From Chaetorhynchus papuensis (taxonomy: Eukaryota > Chordata > Aves > Passeriformes > Rhipiduridae), in NCBI GenBank assembly GCA_013396525.1, contig VWYX01000626.1, positions 62,001 through 126,000 of the forward strand: DNA of 64,000 bases, written 5' to 3'. Shown here one piece after another: positions 35,253-47,618 of the stretch. The translations under genes were made by a program, and so were the position numbers. The notes under the pieces were generated by a model. The model did not search any database. It was not told the origin of the DNA and saw nothing but the letters and a program-made list of their open reading frames with translations. Every line of letters starts with the position of its first letter. The stretch's first letter is position 1.

Positions 35253-38200
35253 TTAGATTCTTTTTTTCCCTCAGAGAACACCAAGTATCTTGGATTGGCC
35301 TCAGTAGGCCCATTCCTGTCATCTGACATCTTACAAAAATCTAGGCCAAGTAACATATCCTTTGCTGGAAAAGAAAACATCATAGACTGTGTACTTGGGT
35401 AAAGAATTTGGAGAAACTAGGTTTCAGGAATAGTAAACTGAGCATCTGTTGGACTTCATTAAATTCTTATTTAACTTGAGTTGAGATCAGTGAAATTAAC
35501 CTTTATACCTTAACTGTGCTCTTCCTGCTTGAAGCAGCTGAATCAAAGCAGCTTACCAAGGGCATCTTTCTGCTTTGTAACTTCAAAGAACATTTATTCA
35601 GAGATAGCATGCTAGGATCACATAATTGGAGCCAGCTGATGGAGAAAGTGCTGCAAACTGAGGTAGCCAGGAAAAATACCTAATTTAAGGATAGATTAGA
35701 GATCTGAAACAAAGGTTCATAAAGACTGGTGTGTTACAAAGCAGAGGTAACAATTTCCCAGACATGCAGAGACAGTACAAGGTGAATGGAAGAGTCTTTC
35801 TAACCACTGCTGCTGAGTAATATTCTCTGAGCCATGAACTATAAAAAGAAAAAGAGCTCAGAAGATGATTTGCAACCATTCAGTTTTCATTACTGGCCTG
35901 TGTAGGCTCTTCAGGACATGGACAGCAATTTCTGTGCACCTACAGTAGCCAAGGTCGGGATCATGACGGGGGCATTCCTGCACTACTGTCAAATTAAAAA
36001 TGGGAAGATACAAACAAGATAATTAAAGGACAGCAAAGAACAACAGTGGACATTTAAAAATTCAATTAAACCCCAATATTTACTGGTATCCAGAACAGTT
36101 ACCAAGTTACCAGGCATCCTTAAGGTTGCAATCAAATCCTAAACTAGAAACCCCACAGATTTACAGCCCTCTAGTTAAAAATTTAGATTAGAACCATTCA
36201 AAACAATTAGAAGAGATAGAACTAATAATTTCACTGAATCTTCTCCAACTGACCAAGTGTGTATCCAAGTGCTGGGATATGCACTGAACGCCATCCCTCT
36301 ATCACTGACCTGGTACACTCAAGCAGTACAGGCTCCTGACATCTCCAAAGCTGAAAGCAAGTCAAGGCTGTTGTAAGAGGAAACAGAAGTACTCCTGTGA
36401 TGTGTCACCCAGCCATAAGAACCCCTCAGTTCTGCCATGGCTATTCCAAAAAGCAGAAGATAGAGTGAGATGAGACCTTGCAACACTCAGAGCATTTATT
36501 TCTAGCCACGGAGAGGGAGAAGAGAAGGCAGGAGAAGATACAATCTTGTATCTGTTTCTCTGCAACAAATTGTTGCACCTCACTGAATATCAAGAGGCAG
36601 TTTAGTTCTGCATTGATAGTAAATGAAAAAAATTGCTGTGGAGTGACAGTGGTCACGCAACTCTATGCAACTTTAATGGAACTAATAACACAGTTTCCTT
36701 GTAAAATACCAAACCTTGTTTGTGCAAGGATTACTGTAGTATCATCCCTTAGGAGCAAAAAAATTCTTTGTAAGTGGGCTGATGTACAGTCTCTTCCCCG
36801 CCCCACATTTTCACCAGTTTCCATTAAAAAAATAGAAGCAAATTGCTTGACTTATGAGTTACAATCCTTACACCAATGTGTGTTTGAAACTGACCTGGGA
36901 GAAATGCCTGAAGTTTGTTCTGGACTTTACTCTCACTATCCAGTTACACAGGGATGCTTTTTGGTAATAGGTTTTGCTTAAAACTGACATCTGTCAGAGA
37001 GAAGTAATTTTACCAAACTGTCTCCAATTAGTGTGGCAGAGCATGGGCTGGCATAGAAGAAGTGCCCCACACAGCTCAACCAGGTGTCCCCCTGTTCAGC
37101 CAGACAGGATGGTGGGATGGGGCACGTGGTGACAAACAGGACAGCAAAACCTCCAATTGCACTGAAAGTGGCACAGATGTGAAGGGCCACAGGAAAGGCC
37201 CATCATCAGTGAAAGGGAGACAGGGAGAAATGTGATAAATGGGTCAGGGTGACAGAGGACACAACAAAACCTGAGGTATTAAATGCCTTCTCTGCCCTGG
37301 CTTTGCTAACAAGGCAATTGCTCAGGTTCCTGTGGCTCAGTCTGGGGAGTGAAGATTACCAGGGCAGAGGAAAATCAAATTAGAGACTGCGTGTTGGCAG
37401 TGGGATGAGGAACAGCATTAGGGCTATGCAGGCAGCTGCCTATGGGATGCTGTGAAAACCCAGACGAGGCACACAGGGATGGGTTTGGCAGAGCTGACTC
37501 TGGCCTGGAACACTAATCCATCCTAGAGAAGCTTCTCCATCGTTGTTCTCAATCTTCCGAAGATCCATTCATTTTGATGGATCTACTCCATGTAAAAAGC
37601 AAATGAAAACAAAGTATTCAATCAGTTTGTGACTAAATTTGTAACTATCTATAAAAACCAAGGGTGAACATCTTGTAAAAAGAATATACACTGGCAGCTA
37701 TTGCTGATGAAGTGCTATCGATAGGCATTAAAGCTGCAAATGGCAAGGTGTTGGCAAAGTGAGAGGAATTGCTGCAGAAAGTAAAAAGCCAATCTGTATG
37801 ATGAACAGAGTGTACATAAAGTACAGCAAATTACCAGACACACAGCCATGAGAGCACAGAGGCATGGGAGCTGATTAAGAAGTCCTTGTGAAGAAATCTT
37901 GAAGGCTGGCCAGTTCCTCCTAATTCTCTGGCAGGCGTTGCAGCCGCTCAGCCAGTGAAAAGAGCACTGTCTGTGATGTGAGCACACGTAGTGTGTATTA
38001 CAGGGAGATGATGGATGTGCAATACCATGGCAAATGGCTGCTTGGAACTGCCATCCCCCTTTCAGAACAATCCTGCTTTTCAAAGCCTCAGTACTCTTGG
38101 CTAAATGCCAAAGAGGGAGACTTGAAAGGCCCAGCTCCTGAATTCCCCCACGAGGAATACGCCGGGCGCGTGGCTGGATGTACTGTGCGTCACTGGCACC

Positions 38201-38485
38201 TCGAGTGTGTGACATTTGGAGGCTCTGCTGCTGGGGCTGTACTTGCTCAACACCTTACCCTGTACATTTGTAACCTGAGAGGGAGGTGATAGCCGTAAGA
38301 CCTCAGAAACCCAACAGCTGCTGATTTTCTTTAAACCCAGGAGCCTGATTTTTATTTATTTTTCACTTCCTGGGTTTTCTCAAGACATTCCTTCTTCCTA
38401 TTTCCTTCTAATTAAATACAATGGAGCCTTGCTCTTTAGTCTGCTAACTAGAGAAAAAACAAATTATTTTCTGGTCATCTCAAGA
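35253..38485. other. No gene seen; CpG-bearing patch near 38.15 kb
   Basis: Single-copy sequence with open frames up to 167 codons (36478-36981 plus; 37715-38215 minus) that lack domains and splice context. A patch at 38145-38210 holds seven CpGs in about 65 bases and is noted as a finding. Confidence 0.4.
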
Positions 38486-38583
38486 GTCACAGAATTGTTT
38501 AGACTAGAGAAGACCTTTAAAATCATGAAGTCCAACCACTAACCCAGCACTGCCAAGTCCAGCACTAAACCATGTTCCTAAGC
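38486..38583 (-). mobile_element. CR1 LINE 3' end, minus strand, joined to a plus-strand copy
   Basis: The plus strand shows TCACAGAATTGTTTAGACTAG, AAGACCTTTAAAATCATGAAG, CCAACCACTAACCCAGCACTGCC and a CACTAAACCATGTTCCTAAG end, which is the reverse complement of the CR1 3' UTR. It meets the next fragment at its truncated 5' side. Confidence 0.9.
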
Positions 38584-38658
38584 TCTGGGGCAGGAGCTTG
38601 GACTAGATGACCTTTAACAAAGGTCCCTTCCAACCCAAGCTATTCTATGATTTTATGA
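38584..38658 (+). mobile_element. CR1 LINE 3' end, plus strand, joined to the inverted copy
   Basis: GGCAGGAGCTTGGACTAGATG, GTCCCTTCCAACCC and the tail TTCTATGATTTTATGA show the terminal CR1 3' UTR in plus orientation. Only the last 75 bases of CR1 are present. Confidence 0.9.
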
Positions 38659-40854
38659 AAATATGAATTCTTTGAGTACTGTTAATAATGGCCAAGGAAA
38701 AATTAATTGGACTGAATTTGATGTAACTGAAAGATGAGCTTGGCTTAGAGTCACACAGGGACTGATTAAGTTCAGGGTTTGTATTGGAAGACTATTCTCT
38801 GCTTTACCAGCTCTCCGGGAAAACTTCAAGGCAGCAAAATCACAAACACAACTAAAAGTCTGATTTACCCGTCCATTTGAAAATTACCAGTGCTTTAATT
38901 CTTCCCTTTTCTGAGACAGTCTGCTTTAAATGAAAGCTGAGTAGGCAGAGGTAGCCTGGTAAAAAATTCATTACTGTCTTTTTGCTTACCTATTGAAAAG
39001 GAAGGCCCACCCCAAATTACAAACATAAGTGCCTTAATTGGGGATTTTGGGTGCAGCAGCAATGGAAATAATAAAGCATGCATGAGATTTTGATTGCTGA
39101 ACTTTCATCAACTTACTTCATCGCTCTACAGTCAAAAATAATCGGAAATAGGCAATTGCAAACATCAGCCAAATGCCATTCCAAGGGCGTGTCTAAGTAA
39201 TTTGTCTTGTTCTCAGACAAACCGAGTCGCTGTAACTCCCACTAAAATCAGGACCTTGAAATGCATCTCCAAGCAAACCCCCCTGTGGTGCAGTGGCAGG
39301 GCCAGGGAGCAGAGCTGCGCCGTTTGCGCTGCCGTGCATCGCCAAAGCCAAGCAGCAGCCACTCCGTGCCCAGAACGCTGCCCAGGGTGTTCCACTGCAT
39401 CTTCTGACAGGGCACACTCAGCAACACAGGAACACCCCTGGTCTGAGCCAGGTCAGTGCCTGGGACAGCTTTCCTTGGAGAGCCCATCCTGCCCCCAGCA
39501 CAGACCATCTCCCACACACATTGCAGCTGCCAGAGTGTGAAGCACAGATTAACATCAGCTCTCAGGGACAGATGTGAACATTTTTACTCTTCCTGTGTGG
39601 AGTGGGGGAAGAAGGGGATTGTGACAGAGAGCGTGGGGATGGCATTAGGATGGGAGGGAAAGGTACAGCTGTTTTCTGCACCTTCCCAGTATGGCCTGCA
39701 TTTTGGACTAAACCAGCATGGCATGCTGAGTTGTATTTTTCTTTTAAAAACTGCACCTTGCACATGCAGCTGGGGGTTCTTCCACTTCTTTACATCTTCC
39801 TACAGTTACATCTGCCAGTCTGCTGGCAAGCACTGCTCACCACTGTGTGCACCAGGACAGTCAGGTCTACTCTTGCAGGGCTCTCAACGACTAAGGTCAA
39901 AACATTTAGAGGTATAAAATACTTTTGACTCAGGTGTTATTGTGCCCTTATGTAGCCTTTAAAACCACAAAATTAAACTCCTTATTTTTTCAATAGTTCT
40001 GAAGCTGTGCTGCAAGTGTATTATGTGACTTCTGAAGGAACTACCTGTAAAATGTGACAGAAAATGAATGCAACTAAACCCAAACAAACCCCTGCCTTGC
40101 TCTCAGAAACACCACATCTTTTACATCCTGGAATTCTTCAGTAGTTAAAGTCATACTTTAGTTGAATTTCTACTGTTTAGGTAAAATTTATGATGCAACA
40201 GCCAAGTAATTTATATTCTTGTTTGGAATGAGATTTCTAAATTCTGCTTTACTACAGATGTCAGCCTCTATACTATATTCTATCATTTGCCAGTGAAAGC
40301 TTTTCTTTAGAGTTAAGACATTCAGATGAATCACATTTTCTTTGCATCTTTTTTAAATAAAAGGTTTCCTTGTCTCTGTAATTCCCACTCCCCATCCTCC
40401 AGTTTCTGTTGCTCTCACTGTACAGAGACAGACTGTGATATTTATTCCCTTACTTAACAATGAATAGTACAACATATCAGTGAAAGCCTTTCTGAAATCA
40501 ATGAGACTTTTTATGGAGTGTGGTACTACTCATTGTGAGCAGGAGTGTTTCAGTTTGGCCTGAAGAAAGATCCAAGATGACATAAGCTGAAATGAATAGA
40601 GTTACTCACCACTACAATACACATGGTTAAAGAGACCTGGGCAGATGGAAAACCATTTCAGTAGCTGCCAAGTGTTTTGACTCCCTAAAACAGGTAACAA
40701 GAGACCCTGGCAGTTCTTAAATCAAAGCATGACTGACTGTCTTGACAGTAATTTCAGAAAAATCAATGGAAGAAGTAACTTTTTACATTCCTAAGAAGTC
40801 TTTAGTTCCAGAGTCTTAACAGATATTACAAACAGCAAACATGGCAGCACTCCT
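38659..40854. other. No gene seen
   Basis: Mixed sequence, GC-richer at about 39280-39560 and 39600-39900, where several overlapping frames (up to 153 codons) occur in all frames, as expected by chance in low-stop sequence. No repeat or exon supported. Confidence 0.4.
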
Positions 40855-40970
40855 GGGAAGTATTATTCCCATTTTTCAGAAGAGGTAACAGACATGAAGG
40901 GGCTAAAATGATCCAGGTGGTGGTCACAGCAGAAACCTGCAGCGGTCTTCAGAGTCAGCTCTACACTTCC
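40855..40970 (+). repeat. MIR-like ancient SINE fragment
   Basis: TATTATTCCCATTTTTCAGA, AGAGGTAACAGACATGAAG, GGGCTAAAATGATCCAGG and GTGGTCACAGCAG follow the MIR core order (the 'attattatccccattttacag', 'gaggaaactga', 'aggttaag' and 'ggtcacacagc' blocks). It is diverged but colinear over about 100 bases, and the better of the two MIR-like copies here. Confidence 0.6.
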
Positions 40971-43900
40971 ATCCTTCAATCCAGAAACAGATGCAGCCAA
41001 AAGTCATTCCATTCCATATGTGGCCATTTACTAAAAGGTAATTGACTGTATGTCAAATCAAAATCAAACTATAGGTAATGATATGTTGGCTTTCAAGCCT
41101 GTAGCTCATAGCTCATGGTTCTTAGCCCACAATACCTGATGAGGGATTGGATTGTCTTTGTTCTGTTTGTACGGTCTGATCTAACACTGGGGCTCCGGGA
41201 GTATCTGGAACAAGATCATTCGTTTATTGTAATTAGCTAGGGTGTACCATAACTGAATGTCTGTCCTTGCTAAAAACAGGATGGGCATCAAAAATAAAAA
41301 ATGTGGAATGAAAAATAAACAGTAATAATCAGATGTGATGACAGAAGTACACAACAGCTGCTGCTCTTGTGAGGTGCACTGAAGTACAAGCTGGAAGTAT
41401 TAAAGGCAGAGTTACAATGGAGAAGGCTGTCAGCAAACAGACATGAAACAGTGAAAGATGAAATAGCCTTCCCCAAATTATGCAGTCTACTAGAAGTTTC
41501 ACATGTGATGTGATACAGGTTATCACATGTGATACAGTGAAGGTCCAGTAAGTTCAGTATTTCTCTGTGTGTGTGTATGATTTGGGGTTTTTTAATATTT
41601 CCTGCAGTGGAAATGAACAGTACTAGGTTCCTGAAGCACAATTTGACAGACTTATTACAAACATCTATTTAATTCAGACATTCTCAGCACCTGTGAGAAG
41701 TTACAAAGCCATCCAACCTGCTTCTAAAAAAGAAAGGTGTCCAATGACAACATATGCCTCAGCATCTGGAAATCACCATGCAACAAACACATCAAACCTT
41801 GCTTGCACAGGCTGAGAAAGGCAGTAGTTTGCTTTTTGTCCCACCTGCTACATTGTTAGATTATTATCCTTGAAATACACTGATTATGTAAAGACAACTT
41901 CATGCTTGACCAAGTATGCAATGTAATTAACATGTTAAAGCCATTTGGTACATGTCTAATCTTACTGCTGTCTTCATCTTTGTCCCTGTTCCTGTACTGA
42001 CCAATACTTATTTACTTTTTTTTGCCTTGGCCTACACTGAGCTATCAAATCCCTCCTTTCCAGCTGGCTCAGGCACAGGGAGAAGCACATGGGTATGAGG
42101 TGAAGGGTGGGCTACAAATATCACTATGAAACGGAAACAACATCCATAAATGTTCATCACATGCTCATAATTCTGGGCCAGATTCTGTGAGAGACAAGAG
42201 AATGGAGAGATCTGGACCTAAACCTCTCCAAGGGGCTTTGTGCTCATCACAGCTGGAATATTCTCCTCTGCTCTCACACATGTGAAGCAGCCAGCAGCCA
42301 CCCGAACCTTCAAGAGCGACACTTTCCTCAGTACTGTGCTGGATAAAGGAAGGACTAAAGATGACAGAAATGTGCCTTGCTCAGAGCTGAACGGGTGCTT
42401 CCACTGCAGCAACAATGGGGCAGTGACAGCGCTGATGTCTGTGAGCCAGAACAGGCACTGAGGGCTTCTCCTGCTGTCACGGGTGGTACAGATCCAACCC
42501 AGCTGTCAGCCTTCGGCTGTGCTTCTCTCTCTGCACATCCCAGCCTCTTCTGCCTTTCACCTGCATGAAATCATGGCACTTCCCAGGAGATGCTGAGGGC
42601 GTAGAACACTCGCCCCAAGTTTCTGGAAGGAAATGAAGATTTTTTTCCTCAGGTATCTCTAGGCAATTTGCTTTTTCCTCTGACATTTCTGGCCTTCTGC
42701 ACATCCTGATTGCTTCCCCTCGTCAAAGTGCTATTTGCCCTGTTTGCTCCAAACATTTTTGGGTGCCCTGTGTGCTAAAGGGAACAGGCCAAGTTCTCTG
42801 ACAGCGAGGCTACAGCCTGACACTAAGTCAACAATAACACCTGTGTAGAAACAGAGCTCAGCCTTTATCTGGGACTGGGTATCTGTGTAGGGAGCTCTGC
42901 TGGAGTGCACTGTCGTGGCACAAAGGGACCTTCATGGACTACTGGCATGAAAAACCTTTTCACCTGCCTTGCATCCAGAACAGGAGAGAACACTGATTAA
43001 TGCACAAAAATATTGAGTATCCTCTGTTTTAAAAGCCAAAAGATGGTTAAGCTTTAGAGGGAGACTGTGCAACCCCAAACCTCTCATTCATATCCCCTCT
43101 CTGTGGAAGTGAATGGAATGGCCTTCCCCATACACAGACACTACAGGAGGGTCTGCCAACCTGCACAGCCACAGGCTCTTTCCTGCAGTAATCAGCCACT
43201 GGAAGTGAAAGAATTCATTTGTACACGTAGAAATGCAGCATTAGGAATGTGCAGTAGCACGCAGAGCAGTCATTTCAATTTTACTTGTTTATGTACCTCT
43301 TGTAAAAATAATCATTTATGGTCATTATAAACCTGCTCTAATGTAAATCAAATGAACAAACCAGTACATTACTGCTGTCTCCTTTGCTCAAGTTTAATTG
43401 GCAGCTGGGTTTGTTAGCACTTGTCAGAACCCAGCTAATCAGTCACCCACAACCGAGGTGGGGGTGAAGAAGAGGTGGGTGCCATGCTGAGGTGGAATAT
43501 GGGGAGCGAGGGGTTGCTCGTCCCTCTCTGTGCAGGAAGCAGTGTGGGGCTGTTCCTACACTCAGGTGCAGGGCACAAACCCGTGAGGAGGCAGCTGTTG
43601 GGAGGGCAAAGCTGCCTGTCCCCCTTTGACCAGGCCATGGGGGTGCCCACAGGGCACTCAGTCCCCCCACCCACGGCAGCAGCTGTAACCCCAGGCCTGA
43701 GGAAGAGCCCTGAGGACCTCCAGCTGTCAGAGCAAGAGCAAAGGCAGCTCACAGCAAGCACTGCCTGGGCTGCAGCACAGCAGAGAGAAGGACTGGGATA
43801 GCTGCACCCTGTTCGTGCTTCTTTTCACTCCGAAAGCAAAGGAATTACAGAACTTCACATGATACCCAACTCCATCCCTTGATAATCTTCTGCTTACTTC

Positions 43901-46900
43901 CTCCCAGGTGACTTCATCTAGTGACAAAGTGGCAAACCAAAGAGAGAGGAAAACATGGGGAGCAATGCCTAAATCAAAAGAAAGGCCTGATGGAGAAATC
44001 TTTCCCTTGAGACTTCTGGCGTCTCAAAATATGAATTACTTATTTTTACTGGAGAGTTGCCTGGAATAATCTGGGGAGAAATAAGGGCCTGTGACTCGCT
44101 CCAAGTTAAAAACATTGTTGAGAGGAAAGCTAAGGGCACTTTTTGCTTGTACCCAGCAACTTTTCTATGCAGTCTGATAGGTATCACATTGTGTTATGCA
44201 TGAGCACAAAAGAGAGCACAGAGAAGCCCGGTCCTTTAACAGAACCTCAGAAATAAAAGAGATTTGAAAGGAGATTTTTTTCCCCCTCTTGAAGTAGTCA
44301 CTTATCAGCTCAAAGGAGTCCCTGTGGGGAAATAAACCTTCAGAATCCTCCGGTAAAAAGCTCCAATGCATTTAATCCTTCTTGAAATATAACCTAGGGT
44401 GCCAAGCAGGAAAAGAACAGGGACAACGGGGAGGAGAAGCACACATACCAAAATACCCGTGACAACAACCTGGGCTGTGCCCCACCGTGACGAGCTGTCC
44501 CCCTGACAAACCTTGGTGGGTTTCAGTTTCCTTTGGGAATGTGCCACCAGGCAGGAAATCCTCAAACCAACCACATTTAGAACCTCTATTGCTTATTTAT
44601 CTCTGTCAGAAATACAATTTGCATCTTGGTCTGGCTCAGAAATGAACACATTAGTAAAGCAGATGGAGCACCTCTCAGTTCTACGGCCTTTAAGGAAAGA
44701 TGTTACGAGATCCTGCAGTTCTCTGTATTCCCTGGGCAATCCTGCACAGTGGTGTTACCTGCTCAGCATCCAGCTCAAAATGAGTACAGACAGGTATTTG
44801 TTCTCATAATTACCATTTGATAGCAGGGATTATCTTGTGTCCTGAATCTGCCATCTCCCTCTAGAGCAAACTTGCCTGAGCATTCATTAGAAATGAACTG
44901 ATCAGTAGTTTGACTTGACATCAATTGTTTCCCCCCTGGTAGCTCACACATCCCTTTCCATGTGACAGGATCCAGTAACTCACATGGGCACAGTGTCCCC
45001 AGACCTCAGGGGTTAACGGGATGAGATCTGTAAGTGCACAGCAGAACACAACACACACATCTCGAGGGGAATGCTGCTGCTTGACCTCCAGCTGGGAAGT
45101 GGCACTGGGAAGTGTCACCCTGCACAATTCCACACGCCACGGGAGCACTGCGAGCCCAGGTGAACCATGCAAGGGAGCTGCAGCTGCAGCTGAGAAGCCA
45201 CACTGCTCTCTTCCCTGCTTGCTGCCATCCCTGTTTGGGATTTATCTGTAACTTCCCATGAAGGGCAGCACTCTGGTCTTTCTCTCATGAGTCTTTGGGT
45301 GCAGAGGTGATGAGAAAAGAAGTCCTGTAAACTGGGATAGCATCATCTTTGAGTGATGTCTTCTTCAGTGTTGTCTGGGAAGCACAGAAAAGCCAGGCTG
45401 TGAAGGATCTCCTAAAGGGTGCTGTGCGACAGACCTGCTTCCAAAGATGACACCTCTGACAGAAGGAAGCTGTCACCCAGCATGGACATGTCACCAACAA
45501 GGCCACAGAACACATGCAAAAGGAGTGGAAACTTGCTCTCCCTAGAAACATTTCCTGTACGCCCTAGAAAATCAGACTTCAAAGCAAAGCAATGCCCCAA
45601 ACAAACATCCCCAACTGGCACCTCGCCCTGCCAGCTAGTAAGAAAATCATCCTTGCAAATTGCCAGAGCTATTTCAAACCAAATGTCAAACATTTCAGGC
45701 ATGTTTGAGGGAACACTCCTCTCCAGGCCTGCTCAGGAGTGTGTGGTGACAGGGAGTTTGTTGCCTGGCTGGACCCCACTGCTGTGATGCAGTAACTACT
45801 GCTCTGCTTTGCTAAATGATTACACAGCAGCAGTGAAATAAAGCCCAAACGCTGCCAATAACGTGGTGAACATTCCAAGTGAGACTACAGGAGATGTGCT
45901 GTGTCTCACCAGTGTCTGACAGCGACCTGCAGGTTGTTCTTATGTTTGTGGATTGTGGGGACAAGACAAGCAGGGCAGAGCCTCTGGCTCAGCCCGGGGT
46001 AGCTCCAGTCACAGACACAATCTGGCAAATCTAATCTCTTCTGCATCCCACTTCCAGTACTGTGGAAGGGATTTATCTTCTTCACAAGGTTGGTGAGGGA
46101 ATAAAATCACTGTGTAAGTGTAGATGCTACAGTGACAAGTTAACCCAGTTCTTTAAGTATGTCCTACATCCTTCTGCATAGGAAACAGATTAATCCCAAG
46201 GGATTGACAATGGAAGGTTTCTATGAACTAATCTAAGTGGCATTTATTTTCCTCCTCAAAAAACAGAAAAAGCACAGGAGAGATTCTTGGTGTTTGCTGA
46301 TGATTGATGAGGGTCTTACTGAATCTCCCCCAAAATTTTTCAGGTTAGCATTTGATCAAAATGTTACTTTTCTATACTAATAGGGTATAAATCCTGTATT
46401 TTTTGTTAAAGGTAACTCCATATTTAGGGAGGTTTGATTCTTCAATGCTTGTATCAAACTTGTAAGAGAAAAATCCCATTTTCTAGCAATTTCATGAGCC
46501 TCAAGGAAATTTGCAAAGTTTGGTGCCTTAAAACTTCTGTGTTTTTTTTAAAAAGTTAGCCTTAACAGGAAAATATTGTTGCAGCATATTTACTGTATGC
46601 AAATAGACCTGCTAGCTGAGAAGTTTTAATTACTTTTCAACTGAAAGCAAACATTCATCAATACACCAAAAAATCTCATGGAACTGATTCTTTGTTGTAA
46701 AAGACATCAAAGTGATGATAAAATTGAATGAACGAATGAAGGCAATAGAAAACTCTTCCAAAATTTTTTTTTCAGAGATTTGCTAATGTAGTGAAAACAA
46801 GAAAAGAAATTAAGGTTTGCATCTGCACTAAAAATCAAAAACAGTTCCACCACAAATTTACAAATATTGTGAGAAACATTTCTTTACTGAAGTTGTCCAA

Positions 46901-47381
46901 GAGCTTGATTTTATCTAAGCCACATTACTGAAGACAGCATATTTTAATTAAAATTCTTACTGCACCGAACACCTCAAGTCAATATTTACATCCCATTAAC
47001 ATCAAAGAGATACACTTCAATGCCCTGCTGAATAGGGACAGTCTGGTCATTTTAGGATGTATCTGCCACAAATCAGCTCCAGAGGAGTCTCCTGACAGTT
47101 TGTCCCAGTGCTGGGGGGACATGGAGAGACTCGAGCAGGTTACTCCCCTGCAGAGGTGCTGCTGGGATATTTCCACACAGCCCCTCACTGGGACTGCCCA
47201 GCTCTGGGAAGGCGGGAAGTGGGCAGGGGGCCTCTCTGTGGCTCTCCAGGGTGGAGTCAGCCCATGGTGACACAAGTGACCCAGCCCATGCCCCGGTGAG
47301 GGCTGCCCTCCCCTCGGAGCCATGACCATGTCAGTGCCTTGTAGCCCTGGCTCTCCCAGCTGGGTCACAGCCACATGTCGC
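40971..47381. other. No gene seen; short direct repeats at 41.5 kb
   Basis: GC-richer patches near 43440-43800 and 45100-45250 contain overlapping frames without domains. A minus-strand frame at 44305-44574 contains a hydrophobic run but no splice context. A short repeat lies at 41498-41537. Confidence 0.4.
41498..41537. repeat. Imperfect direct repeat with an ATCACATGTGAT palindrome
   Basis: TTCACATGTGATGTGATACAG (41498-41518) is followed by ATCACATGTGATACAG (41522-41537). The second copy begins with a perfect 12-bp palindrome containing the E-box CACATGTG. Confidence 0.8.
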
Positions 47382-47618
47382 TGTTGTAATGTGGACATGT
47401 AGAAAAACCACACGAGTCCAGGTCAGTAGAAATGATGGCAAGGCTGGTTTAATGGCTTTTTTTCCCGAGGTTTTCATATGTTAGTTTGCAAAAGTGAGTT
47501 AAATGGCATAAAGTAATTGGTTCTCTGGCCATCCACCCCTCGAGGGGGTTGGCCCAACTCTGGCACATCCGTTCCCAAGTGTTTTTCTAGTTGAAGCCAT
47601 AACAATCTGGGAAAAACA
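47382..47618 (-). mobile_element. Candidate short solo LTR, diverged
   Basis: On the minus strand the 237-bp segment starts TGTTTTTCCC and ends CATTACAACA (TG...CA). It contains a palindrome CCCCTCGAGGGG near 47543, and ATTAAA in GCCATTAAACC (reverse complement of GGTTTAATGGC), which would be the U3/R poly(A) signal, about 60 bases before the end. The flanks read TGTCGC and AGTCAC; they agree at four of six bases, and one difference fits CpG decay. The architecture resembles avian class II (ERVK-type) LTRs. The family is not certain. Confidence 0.5.

Noticed and set aside
37715..38215. 166-codon minus-strand frame
   Set aside because: No domain, Cys-rich by chance, no splice signals; an overlapping plus-strand frame exists.
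40611..40690. Minus-strand donor GTGAGTAAC with an open frame upstream
   Set aside because: The acceptor choices are weak and the peptide has no protein-like pattern.
44305..44574. Minus-strand 89-codon frame with a hydrophobic run like a membrane segment (GILVCVLLLPVVPVLFLLG)
   Set aside because: A single hydrophobic run in a pyrimidine-rich stretch; no strong acceptor and donor pair around it and no recognised family.
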